The position numbers and the translations under genes are program-made. A stretch of DNA of 45,900 nt from SIG351 sp045627045 (GTDB taxonomy: Bacteria; Bacillota; Clostridia; HGM11327), in contig JAZQMY010000039.1 of assembly GCA_045627045.1 (NCBI GenBank), positions 1-45,900 of the forward strand, in the 5' to 3' direction. Numbering within the stretch: position 1 is the first letter of the stretch; every line of letters begins with the position of its first letter. This document shows, one piece after another, positions 31,562 through 40,171 of this stretch. The notes beneath the pieces are model-generated. The model did no database searches and was not told the DNA's origin. It saw only the letters and a list, made by a program, of their open reading frames with translations.

Positions 31562-32986
31562 TTGAAACCTGAAATAATAGATCTTTCCGAAGATATAGCT
31601 TTTAATGAAAGCATAAAAAAGCTTTCAGAAATAAACGAAGGCAGACTCTTGAAGCATTATATTTACTCATTCGGCTGTCAGATGAATGTTCATGATTCCG
31701 AAATGCTTTCTGGAATTCTTTCCGAGTGTGGATATGAAGAAACAAAAAAGCCTGAAGATGCCGATGTTATTATGATAAACACCTGCTGTATAAGGGATCA
31801 TGCAGAAAGCAAGACTCTCGGACTGATAGGCACTCTTCGTGAGCTCAAGGAGAAAAGGCCATGGCTTATTATCGGCATTGCGGGATGTATGACTCAGCAG
31901 GAGATTTTTGCAAAGAAAATCAAGGCTAAATTCCCTCATATTGATATCATTCTCGGGACAAACTGTGCACCGCAACTTCCCGGAGCAATACTTAAAGTGC
32001 TCACGAACGATGAAGCAAAGAAAAAGCGTACTTTGTTCCGTGATGACAACGATTTTTCAGTCATAGAGAATTCACCTATCAACAGAGCAAGATCGGTTAC
32101 TTCGTGGCTTACCGTAATGTATGGCTGCAACAATTTCTGCACATACTGTATTGTTCCGTATGTCAGAGGCAGAGAGCGCAGCCGTCAGCCTGAATCCATT
32201 CTTCATGATGCAAGGATGCTTGCCGAGAATGGAACGAAGGAAATAACTCTTCTGGGTCAGAACGTAAATTCTTACGGCAAGGAGCTTGATTATCCTTTTG
32301 CAAAGCTTATAAGAGAAATAAATAAAATTGACGGGCTCGAGAGAATCAGATTCATGACATCTCATCCTAAGGATATTTCAGATGATCTTATTGATTGCTT
32401 CGGAGAGTGTGATAAGCTTTGCGAGCATCTCCATTTGCCGATTCAGTCAGGCTCTGACAGGATCCTTTCGCTCATGAACCGTCACTACGATCTTGAAAAA
32501 TACAGAGAGATAGTAAGAAAGTTGAGAGCGGTAAGACCTGATATCGAGCTTTCGACCGACATTATAACCGGCTTCCCAGGTGAGACGGAGGATGATTTTC
32601 AGAGAACGCTTGATGCGGTGGAAGAAATGCAGTATTCATTTGCTTTTTCCTTTGCTTACTCTCCTAGAAACGGCACGAAGGCAGCCGTTATGGAGGATCA
32701 GATCCCGAATGCGGTCAAGAAAGAGCGTCTCAACCGCCTGATTGCACTCCAAAATTCAATTTCTGCAAAAATAAGCGCCGGATATATCGGCAGAACTGTA
32801 GAGATACTTTCCGAAGGCTCTGCGGCAAATGATGAGGAAGCTTCGGACAAGACAAAGCAGGTAGGCAGAACAAGAACAAACAAGAAGGTTTATTTCTCGT
32901 CCGATGAGGATACTGAAGGAAAGCTTCTTGATGTAAAGATAAACAACTCTGTATCGGTAACGCTCGGAGGAGAGCTTATTAAGTGA
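31562..32986 (+). CDS. miaB: tRNA-2-methylthio-N6-dimethylallyladenosine synthase
   Basis: 474 residues. MiaB is a radical-SAM enzyme that adds the methylthio group to i6A37 in tRNAs reading UNN codons. The N-terminal cluster domain has C39 (YSFGCQMN), C75 (INTCC) and C109 (IAGCM). The radical-SAM cluster motif is C189-x3-C193-x2-C196 (CNNFCTYC), followed by YVRGRERSR. The C-terminal is the TRAM RNA-binding domain. The start codon is a TTG at 31562, eight bases after AAGGAG; there is no ATG before the conserved domain. It opens an operon with mutS, mutL and miaA, whose product makes the i6A37 substrate for MiaB. Confidence 0.95.
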   Translation: MKPEIIDLSEDIAFNESIKKLSEINEGRLLKHYIYSFGCQMNVHDSEMLSGILSECGYEETKKPEDADVIMINTCCIRDHAESKTLGLIGTLRELKEKRPWLIIGIAGCMTQQEIFAKKIKAKFPHIDIILGTNCAPQLPGAILKVLTNDEAKKKRTLFRDDNDFSVIENSPINRARSVTSWLTVMYGCNNFCTYCIVPYVRGRERSRQPESILHDARMLAENGTKEITLLGQNVNSYGKELDYPFAKLIREINKIDGLERIRFMTSHPKDISDDLIDCFGECDKLCEHLHLPIQSGSDRILSLMNRHYDLEKYREIVRKLRAVRPDIELSTDIITGFPGETEDDFQRTLDAVEEMQYSFAFSFAYSPRNGTKAAVMEDQIPNAVKKERLNRLIALQNSISAKISAGYIGRTVEILSEGSAANDEEASDKTKQVGRTRTNKKVYFSSDEDTEGKLLDVKINNSVSVTLGGELIK

Positions 32987-33006
32987 TTGTGAAAGGTTAA
33001 AATAAA

Positions 33007-35628
33007 ATGGCTTTGAAAATATCAGAACTGAAAAATAAAGTCAGCCCGATGATGCGTCAGTACATTGAAACAAAAGAGCAGTATCAGGACGAACTGCTGT
33101 TTTACCGGCTCGGAGATTTTTACGAGATGTTCTTCGATGATGCGCAGATAGCTTCAAAGGAACTTGAACTTACGCTCACAGGAAGAGACTGTGGACTTCC
33201 CGAAAGGGCTCCGATGTGCGGAATCCCTTATCATGCGGTAGAAAAATACATTGCAAAGCTCATTGAAAAAGGATATAAGGTTGCCATTTGCGAGCAGATG
33301 GAGGATCCTGCCCTTGCAAAGGGTCTTGTTGCAAGAGATATCACGAGAATCGTAACTCCCGGCACGCTTACGGAATCATCTCTTCTTGAAGCCGACAAAA
33401 ACAACTATATCATGTCCGTTTATCTTTCGAACGGAAAGCTCGGAATTGCTTATGCGGATATTTCGACAGGCGAATTCTATGTTCAGGAGCTTTCAGGCAC
33501 TAATATTGTTGCCTTGTTCCGCAGTGAACTGAGCAGTATTCATCCGAATGAGGTCATTTATAACTCAAACGATGCAGGAGATGATAATTTCCACCCGTTC
33601 AAGGAGGCACTCAAGTCAGGCTACACATCGCCGTATTACGATTGGTGCTTTACATATAAGAATGCTTTTGCAAAGCTTACACAGCATTTTGAAATACAGA
33701 ATCTGAATTGCTTCGGCATTGATGAAATGAAGGAAGTCATTATTGCCGCAGGTGCACTCATGGAATATCTCTATGAAACACAGAGAAGCTCTGTTTCACA
33801 GATAATATCTATGAAGATAAAGCATCCTACTGATTATATGTATATGGATAATTTCACGAGAAAGAATCTTGAACTCGTTGAAAATATCCGTACAAGAGGC
33901 AAAAAGGGTTCACTTCTCGGTCTTATGGATAAAACAAAGACCGCTCCGGGCGCAAGAATGCTGAGAAGATGGTTTTCTGAGCCGCTTCTGAACTATTTTG
34001 AAATAGAAAACAGACTCGACGGAGTTGAAGAGCTTTTCAGAAAGAGAATGTATTCCGAAGAGCTCGGAGAGGCTCTTTCGGGAGTAAGAGATATTGAGAG
34101 AATAGCATCGAGAATATCAACGGGCTCTGCAAATGCAAGAGAGCTTGTTGCTCTTCGGGACAGCATTGAGCTTATTCCGAGAATAAAAGAAGTACTTTCG
34201 TCTTTTTCTTCAAAGATTATTTCTGACACTGTTTCTTCACTTGATTCACTATCTGACATTGCATCACTTATTCGAAACACAATTTCTGATGATCCTCCGA
34301 TAGCACTCAAGGATGGCGGAACTATTAGAGAAGGCTACAATGAAGAGCTTGACAGGATGCGCCGTGTAATCAAGGATGGCTCTTCGATGGTTCTTTCCAT
34401 GGAAGCCGATGAAAGAGAAAAGACAGGCATCAAGAACCTCAAGATAAATTATAACAAGGTTTTCGGATATTATATTGACGTAACGAATTCGTTCAAGGAG
34501 CTTGTTCCTGACAGATATATCAGAAGACAGACACTTGCAAATTCGGAAAGGTATATCACTCCCGAGCTCAAGGAGCTTGAGGATCTGATACTCAATTCCG
34601 AAACAAGAATAAACAAGCTTGAAGCAGAGCTTTATCTTATGGTCAGAAGCGAAATTGCCCAGGAAACAGAGCGACTTCAGAAGGCTTCTTCTGCAGTTGC
34701 ACTTCTTGATTCACTTCTCTCGCTTGCTGATGTTGCTCTTGAGAACAACTATGTCCGTCCGCATCTCAATACGAACGGCGTAATCAAAATAAGAAACGGA
34801 AGACATCCTGTCATTGAGAGCAATATTCCGAAGGGAAGCTTTGTAGGAAACGATGCTTACCTTGATTCAAACGAGAACAAGGTCATAATCATTACCGGCC
34901 CGAATATGGCAGGCAAGAGCACGTTCATGCGTCAGGTTGCGGTGATCTGCTTCATGATGCAGGTAGGAAGCTTTGTTCCGTGCGATTCAGCCGATCTCTG
35001 CATAGTTGACAGAATTTTTACCCGTGCAGGGGCGACGGATGATATTTCGCAGGGACAGAGTACGTTCATGGTGGAAATGAATGAGGTGGCATCCATCCTC
35101 CGCAATGCGACCGAAAACAGCCTGCTGATATTCGATGAAATCGGCAGAGGAACGAGTACATATGATGGATTAAGCATTGCATGGGCAGTAGTTGAGCACG
35201 TTGCCGATAAACAGCAGCTCGGAGCAAAAACGCTTTTTGCCACACACTATCACGAGCTGACAGAGCTTGAAAGCAAGCTTTCGGGAGTAAAGAATTATCA
35301 CGTTATCACAAAAGAGTTTGATGATGATATAGTATTCCTGAGAAAAATAGTAGCAGGAGAGGCACTTCACAGCTACGGAATTCAGGTCGCAAAGCTTGCC
35401 GGAGTTCCTGACAGTGTAATTTCAAGAGCAAAGGAAATTCTGAAGGAACTTGAGACAAACGATATAAACAAGCCCAAGCAGGAGAATACTGCCGCAGAAA
35501 AAAGCACTTCGCCAGAAACGGAAAAAGCAATTCAGCTCAGGAACGAGCTCAAACGCATGAATACGGATAAAATCACGGCGATTGAAGCTCTTGTTATACT
35601 TGATGATCTGAAGAAGAGATTTACTTGA
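33007..35628 (+). CDS. mutS: DNA mismatch repair protein MutS
   Basis: 873 residues, the usual length. MutS recognises mispaired bases and small loops. The N-terminal mismatch-binding domain has MMRQYIETKEQYQDELLFYR and the GDFYEMF motif with its wedge phenylalanine. The C-terminal ATPase has Walker A GPNMAGKS (631-638), the segment FTRAGATDDISQGQSTFMVE, Walker B LLIFDEIGRGTSTYDG and the HYHEL switch. A C-terminal tail with a charged linker follows. It is in an operon after miaB (20-base gap) and is followed one base later by mutL. Confidence 0.98.
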   Translation: MALKISELKNKVSPMMRQYIETKEQYQDELLFYRLGDFYEMFFDDAQIASKELELTLTGRDCGLPERAPMCGIPYHAVEKYIAKLIEKGYKVAICEQMEDPALAKGLVARDITRIVTPGTLTESSLLEADKNNYIMSVYLSNGKLGIAYADISTGEFYVQELSGTNIVALFRSELSSIHPNEVIYNSNDAGDDNFHPFKEALKSGYTSPYYDWCFTYKNAFAKLTQHFEIQNLNCFGIDEMKEVIIAAGALMEYLYETQRSSVSQIISMKIKHPTDYMYMDNFTRKNLELVENIRTRGKKGSLLGLMDKTKTAPGARMLRRWFSEPLLNYFEIENRLDGVEELFRKRMYSEELGEALSGVRDIERIASRISTGSANARELVALRDSIELIPRIKEVLSSFSSKIISDTVSSLDSLSDIASLIRNTISDDPPIALKDGGTIREGYNEELDRMRRVIKDGSSMVLSMEADEREKTGIKNLKINYNKVFGYYIDVTNSFKELVPDRYIRRQTLANSERYITPELKELEDLILNSETRINKLEAELYLMVRSEIAQETERLQKASSAVALLDSLLSLADVALENNYVRPHLNTNGVIKIRNGRHPVIESNIPKGSFVGNDAYLDSNENKVIIITGPNMAGKSTFMRQVAVICFMMQVGSFVPCDSADLCIVDRIFTRAGATDDISQGQSTFMVEMNEVASILRNATENSLLIFDEIGRGTSTYDGLSIAWAVVEHVADKQQLGAKTLFATHYHELTELESKLSGVKNYHVITKEFDDDIVFLRKIVAGEALHSYGIQVAKLAGVPDSVISRAKEILKELETNDINKPKQENTAAEKSTSPETEKAIQLRNELKRMNTDKITAIEALVILDDLKKRFT

Positions 35629-35629
35629 T

Positions 35630-37681
35630 ATGGGAAAAATAAATTTACTTGATGACAGACTAATAAATAAGATAGCCGCAGGCGAAGTTGTGGAAAATCC
35701 TGCATCCGTTATCAAAGAGCTTTGCGAGAACTCAATAGATGCCGGCTCAACGTCGGTGACGATTGAATTTTCAAAGGGCGGTACGGATTATATCAGGATT
35801 GCGGACAACGGCTCCGGAATGGATCCCGAGGATTCGGAAAACGCCTTTATCCGTCATGCAACTAGTAAGCTGAAGAACGAAGAAGACCTTGAGCATATTG
35901 CGACAATGGGCTTCAGAGGTGAAGCTCTTGCGAGCATCAGCGAGGTTTCCGAGGTTGAGCTGACGACATCAAACGGTGAAACGGGCACGCAGATAGTGAT
36001 CAGAGGCGGCAAAAGAGTAATGAAAAAGGAAGTCGGTTTTCCGAGAGGCACTACAATAGAGGTGCGTAACCTTTTCTTCAATACTCCGGCTAGAAAGAAA
36101 TTCCTCAAATCTCCCCGTCAGGAGACAACGAATATCCTTGACCTCTGTCAGCATCTGATTCTTGCGAATCCTTCCGTTTCGATCAGAGTGATCAACGGCG
36201 GAAGACCTGAAATGCGTTCACCGGGCACAGGAAAGCTTATTGATGCGATTACTGCCGTTTACGGCAAGAACGTTGAAGACGAGCTTTTTGAGGTGAACAG
36301 ACAGTGCGGAAGTGTCGGAGTATGCGGATATGCTTCAAAGCCTGCGTTTGCCCAGCTTAACAGAAGAAGACAGTCATTCTTTGTCAATTCAAGGTATGTC
36401 AAGGCTCCGCTTCTTTCTGCGGCACTTGACGAGGCGTTCAAAAACAGGCTCATGATAAATAAATATCCGTGGGCAGTCCTTTCCGTATCACTTCCTTATG
36501 AAGATGTGGATGTAAACGTTCATCCGCAGAAAACAGAGGTCAGATTCGGCAACAGCAGAGGCGTTTTTGAAGCGATAGTGAATGCGATAAATTCCACACT
36601 TGACCCGGATGACGTAATTCCCGAGGTGAAGGTCGAAGAGAAAGAAGAACCGATCGCATTGATGAAGGCACCCGAGATCACGATCAACGTTTCGGACAAA
36701 TTTGATGATACGGAGCCGATAAAAGCGGATACACCCGCTGAAAAAGAAGCAAAAGAGGAGAATAACGTCTTTTTCAGAAAGGCTGTGCCTTTTGATACTG
36801 AAATCAAACTTGAAACTTCTTTTGATGAAGTGAAAAAGGATGTTGCTCCGGAGGCAAAAGCTGAAGAGCCGCAGATAACCGATGAGCCGCAGAAAACGGA
36901 GCAGATTCAGAGACCTGTGTTTGTACCGCGGTTTGTTCCTCAGGTGCAGTCACAGACTGTACAAAGACCGCAGAACACTTCACAACCCGAGCAGATACAA
37001 ATTCCAACCGGCAAAAACAGAACGCTCAGAGAGGCTTTCAGCGGCTTTGAATACAATTCGGGAAGCACAGAAGTCGGAGAGCAGGAGCGTGAAGAATATA
37101 TTGATTATAAGCTTGTCGGCGTTCTTTGGGATACATACATAATCGTACAGTGCGGCGAGGAATGCTATGTGATAGATCAGCACGCGGCACACGAAAGATT
37201 CCTTTATGATAAATATACGGAAGAATTTCTTTCAAGAAAGGTTCTGATTCAGCAGCTTCTTATCCCGGAAACCGTTGAGGCTGAGCCTGAAGTAATAGAT
37301 GTGATTTCGGAAAATTCCGAGGTATTCGAGCGACTCGGATTTGAGGTTGAACCCTTCGGAAACAGGTCGATTATCGTAAGAGGCGTTCCGTCGGTTGCGT
37401 GTGAAGCACCGTTCTCGGTCGTTCTTGAAGAGGCCATTGAGCTTATCAAGCACAATATGTCGGCTGATAACGTAATAAATGATCTTGTTTGCCAGAAGCT
37501 CATGCAGACGGCGTGCAAGCATGCGGTCAAGGGCAATCAGAAGCTTACGGATAAAGAAATTCAGTTTATTTTGAGATCGATCAAGTCGCTCAAAGGACTG
37601 ACCTGTCCTCACGGCAGACCGATAGCAATATCAATTTCAAGAAAAGAAACAGAAAAACGTTTCGGAAGAATACAGAACTGA
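35630..37681 (+). CDS. mutL: DNA mismatch repair protein MutL (endonuclease type)
   Basis: 683 residues. The N-terminal GHKL ATPase has ENSIDAG, DNGSGM and GFRGEAL. A linker rich in Glu, Pro and Gln (about 335-470) is followed by the C-terminal dimerisation/nuclease domain. Its nuclease site reads D516-QHA-AH-E522, with D527 where the consensus DQHA-x2-E-x4-E has its last glutamate. ACKHAVKG and CPHGRP, the zinc-associated motifs of nicking MutL, are present. Bacteria with this type generally lack MutH. Coupled to mutS with one base between. Strand discrimination by nicking is known for the family. Confidence 0.96.
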   Translation: MGKINLLDDRLINKIAAGEVVENPASVIKELCENSIDAGSTSVTIEFSKGGTDYIRIADNGSGMDPEDSENAFIRHATSKLKNEEDLEHIATMGFRGEALASISEVSEVELTTSNGETGTQIVIRGGKRVMKKEVGFPRGTTIEVRNLFFNTPARKKFLKSPRQETTNILDLCQHLILANPSVSIRVINGGRPEMRSPGTGKLIDAITAVYGKNVEDELFEVNRQCGSVGVCGYASKPAFAQLNRRRQSFFVNSRYVKAPLLSAALDEAFKNRLMINKYPWAVLSVSLPYEDVDVNVHPQKTEVRFGNSRGVFEAIVNAINSTLDPDDVIPEVKVEEKEEPIALMKAPEITINVSDKFDDTEPIKADTPAEKEAKEENNVFFRKAVPFDTEIKLETSFDEVKKDVAPEAKAEEPQITDEPQKTEQIQRPVFVPRFVPQVQSQTVQRPQNTSQPEQIQIPTGKNRTLREAFSGFEYNSGSTEVGEQEREEYIDYKLVGVLWDTYIIVQCGEECYVIDQHAAHERFLYDKYTEEFLSRKVLIQQLLIPETVEAEPEVIDVISENSEVFERLGFEVEPFGNRSIIVRGVPSVACEAPFSVVLEEAIELIKHNMSADNVINDLVCQKLMQTACKHAVKGNQKLTDKEIQFILRSIKSLKGLTCPHGRPIAISISRKETEKRFGRIQN

Positions 37682-37698
37682 CAGAAAGGATAATTCAG

Positions 37699-38643
37699 AT
37701 GCTAAAATCATGGAAAATACCTCTTGTTTGTGTTGTCGGGCCTACTGCTTCGGGAAAAACTTCCTTTGCGATCGACATTGCCGAGGCATTCGGCGGAGAG
37801 ATTATTTCGCTTGATTCGATGCAGATTTATAAATATCTGGATATAGGCACCGCCAAGCCTACCGAGGAAGAACAGAAAAGAGCTGTTCACCGTCTTATCG
37901 GCATAGCAGATCCGCTCCTCCCGTATTCCGTAAATGACTATGTGCAGGATGCTTCAAGGGAAATTGAGGATACGGACAAAAGAGGCAAGCTTCCGATTCT
38001 CTGCGGAGGCACGGGATTATATCTTGATTCACTTCTTTTCAGCTTCAATATGTCCGAGGCAGGAACTGATGAAGGAATCAGGGAAAAGTATTTCAGGATT
38101 GCCGAGGAAAACTCAAACGAATATCTTCATTCGCTTCTTGAAAAGGTAGATCCGAAAAGTGCGGCGGAAATACATCCCAATAACGTGAAGCGTGTTGTCC
38201 GTGCGCTTGAAATATACGAGCTCACCGGAAAGCCTCGTTCAGAACAGCTTACAAAAGAAGAAAATCAGCTCTATCAGCCTTTGATATTTGCAATGGAAAG
38301 AGACAGGGATGAGCTTTATTCGAGAATCGACAAAAGAGTTGATATAATGATAGAGCAAGGACTTGAAAATGAAGTCAGAACGCTTGTTTCATCAGGCATA
38401 CTCCCGAAGGACATATCTTCGCAGGCTTCACAGGCGATAGGCTACAGAGAAATGATAATGTATCTGAACGGCGAAATAAGCTTTGATGAGGCAGTTGACC
38501 TTATCAAGATGAACTCGAGAAGATATGCAAAGCGCCAGCTGACATGGTTCCGGAGAAATGAGAAGATCATCCGCATCAATCCTGACGATATTGAGTCAAA
38601 AGCCGCTGCTTTCGACTTGATCAAACAAATGTTAGAACAATAA
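37699..38643 (+). CDS. miaA: tRNA dimethylallyltransferase MiaA
   Basis: 314 residues, standard length. MiaA transfers a dimethylallyl group to A37 of tRNAs reading UNN codons, making i6A for later thiomethylation by MiaB. The P-loop is GPTASGKT (14-21), followed by SLDSMQIYKYLDIGTAKPT, the substrate loop and a C-terminal QLTWFRRNEKI. The ATG follows GAAAGGA. It lies 17 bases after mutL and so shares the operon with miaB, which completes the same modification. Confidence 0.97.
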   Translation: MLKSWKIPLVCVVGPTASGKTSFAIDIAEAFGGEIISLDSMQIYKYLDIGTAKPTEEEQKRAVHRLIGIADPLLPYSVNDYVQDASREIEDTDKRGKLPILCGGTGLYLDSLLFSFNMSEAGTDEGIREKYFRIAEENSNEYLHSLLEKVDPKSAAEIHPNNVKRVVRALEIYELTGKPRSEQLTKEENQLYQPLIFAMERDRDELYSRIDKRVDIMIEQGLENEVRTLVSSGILPKDISSQASQAIGYREMIMYLNGEISFDEAVDLIKMNSRRYAKRQLTWFRRNEKIIRINPDDIESKAAAFDLIKQMLEQ

Positions 38644-38696
38644 TAATGCGGTTTATACCGTAAAAACTATATACAGACCTGAAAGGCTTAAATAAA

Positions 38697-39419
38697 ATGA
38701 TATTTGAAGATTATAAATACAAGCTTGAGCTTCATGCTCACACACGTCCGTGCAGCTCGTGCTCATCAGTAGCACCGGAGAGACTTGTTGAGGTTTACGA
38801 TGACCTCGGCTACGGAGCTGTCTGCGTTACGAACCATATGCAGCCGAACTTCAATTTCGGTTGTTATCATTCAAAGGATGAGCTCCTTGAGAATTACCTC
38901 GGTGCATATCACCGTGCACAGAAGGCCGCCGAGAACAGAAATATAAACGTTATTCTCGGGCTCGAAATAAGAACATCCGATACGGGAAATGATTATCTTG
39001 TATACGGCATCGATGAGGACTTTATCGTAAAAGCAGCAGATTATACAGGCGGAAAGTTTGAAGACTTTGTAAAGGATATGAAAAATGAAAACAATGTCAT
39101 TCTTCAGGCACATCCATTCCGTGACGGTATGCAGAGAATGCCTATGACTCTTCTTGACGGAATAGAAATATTCAATATGCATACTCATCACAATTCAAGA
39201 GTAGGTCATGCGGCAGCATATGCAAGAGACAACGATATCAGACTTACGATATGCGGAAGCGATTTCCACGATGAGCCGTGCTTTGACTTTGCCGCATTAA
39301 GAACGAAATATGTTCCGAAGGATTCGTTTGAATTGGCAAAGCTTCTGAAAACGGGAGATTATCTGTTTGACCTTGCGGGAAATATCACCGTTCCGAGGTG
39401 CTTTACGGGTAAATTATGA
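38697..39419 (+). CDS. PHP-domain metal-dependent phosphoesterase
   Basis: 240 residues covering a whole PHP domain. Metal-binding motifs are visible in order: HAHTRPCS (motif I), TNHM (II), GLEIRT, QAHPFRDG (III) and GSDFHDE (IV). PHP proteins hydrolyse phosphate esters, for example histidinol phosphate, 3',5'-bisphosphates or tyrosine phosphate, and the target here cannot be told. The start ATG follows AAAGG. Its end overlaps the next gene by four bases (ATGA), linking it to a HAD hydrolase. It is downstream of miaA at the position where many Clostridia have hfq. Confidence 0.87.
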   Translation: MIFEDYKYKLELHAHTRPCSSCSSVAPERLVEVYDDLGYGAVCVTNHMQPNFNFGCYHSKDELLENYLGAYHRAQKAAENRNINVILGLEIRTSDTGNDYLVYGIDEDFIVKAADYTGGKFEDFVKDMKNENNVILQAHPFRDGMQRMPMTLLDGIEIFNMHTHHNSRVGHAAAYARDNDIRLTICGSDFHDEPCFDFAALRTKYVPKDSFELAKLLKTGDYLFDLAGNITVPRCFTGKL

Positions 39420-40066
39420 CCGGATCGAGATTTACTCATATAGTCTGGGATTTTAACGGGACGGTTTTTGATGATACGGAGGCTTCCGTAAAAAGCGTGT
39501 CCCGCCTTCTTGCTTCAAGAGGAATGAAGCCTATAACAACGGAAGAATACAGGGAAGTCTTTGATTTCCCTGTTTCAGCTTATTATAAGAAAATCGGCTT
39601 TGATCTTGAAAAAGAGAGCTTTGAAGTGCTTTCTGCAGAATTTTTCCGCAATTATACCGAAGAATCCAAAAACTCATCCGTAAGGGACGGAATAACGGAC
39701 TTGGTCCTGAAAGCAAGAGCATGCGGGATCAGAAATGTTATATTGTCTGCTACGGAAAAGAATATGCTGAGAAGACAGACTGATGAGCTTGGAATAACGA
39801 CTTGTTTTGATGAAATAATAGGTCTTGATGATTTCTCTGCAAAAAGCAAAGCGGAAAAAGCAAAAGATTGGGTAAAAGGTCTTTCTTCCCCCAAAATATT
39901 GCTTGTTGGCGACACCGCTCACGATTATGAAACGGCAAAAGCACTTGGTGCTGAATGCGTTCTGATCACAGGAGGACACCACTCGGAAAAACGCCTCACT
40001 CAATGCGGCAATGCATCGGTCCTTCACAGCGTATCGGCGCTTGAGAATCACATTTTCAATAAGTAA
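39416..40066 (+). CDS. HAD-superfamily hydrolase with DFNGT nucleophile motif
   Basis: 216 residues. The HAD fold is shown by motif I WDFNGTVFDD (nucleophile D12), motif II VILSAT, a lysine in motif III and motif IV LVGDTAHDYETA. The family's general acid, normally the second Asp of DxDxT, is N14 here. That variant occurs in a known subgroup, but it raises doubt about phosphatase activity. A cap domain lies at about 20-85. It is translationally coupled to the PHP gene, so the two may act on related phosphate compounds. Substrate unknown. Confidence 0.88.
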   Translation: MTGSRFTHIVWDFNGTVFDDTEASVKSVSRLLASRGMKPITTEEYREVFDFPVSAYYKKIGFDLEKESFEVLSAEFFRNYTEESKNSSVRDGITDLVLKARACGIRNVILSATEKNMLRRQTDELGITTCFDEIIGLDDFSAKSKAEKAKDWVKGLSSPKILLVGDTAHDYETAKALGAECVLITGGHHSEKRLTQCGNASVLHSVSALENHIFNK

Positions 40067-40103
40067 AACGAAATTTCAGCGCCGCAAAGGCTTTGATAAA
40101 ATA

Positions 40104-40157
40104 AAATCACCTGTTAACGGAATATTGCTTTCCGATAGCAGGTGATTTGTTTTTTTG
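40104..40157. terminator. Bidirectional terminator between HAD and beta-galactosidase genes
   Basis: 10-bp stem AAATCACCTG/CAGGTGATTT (40104-40113 and 40139-40148), with an inner CGGAA/TTCCG helix and a GTTTTTTT tail on the plus strand. Confidence 0.87.
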
Positions 40158-40171
40158 TCGGTTCGGGATTA

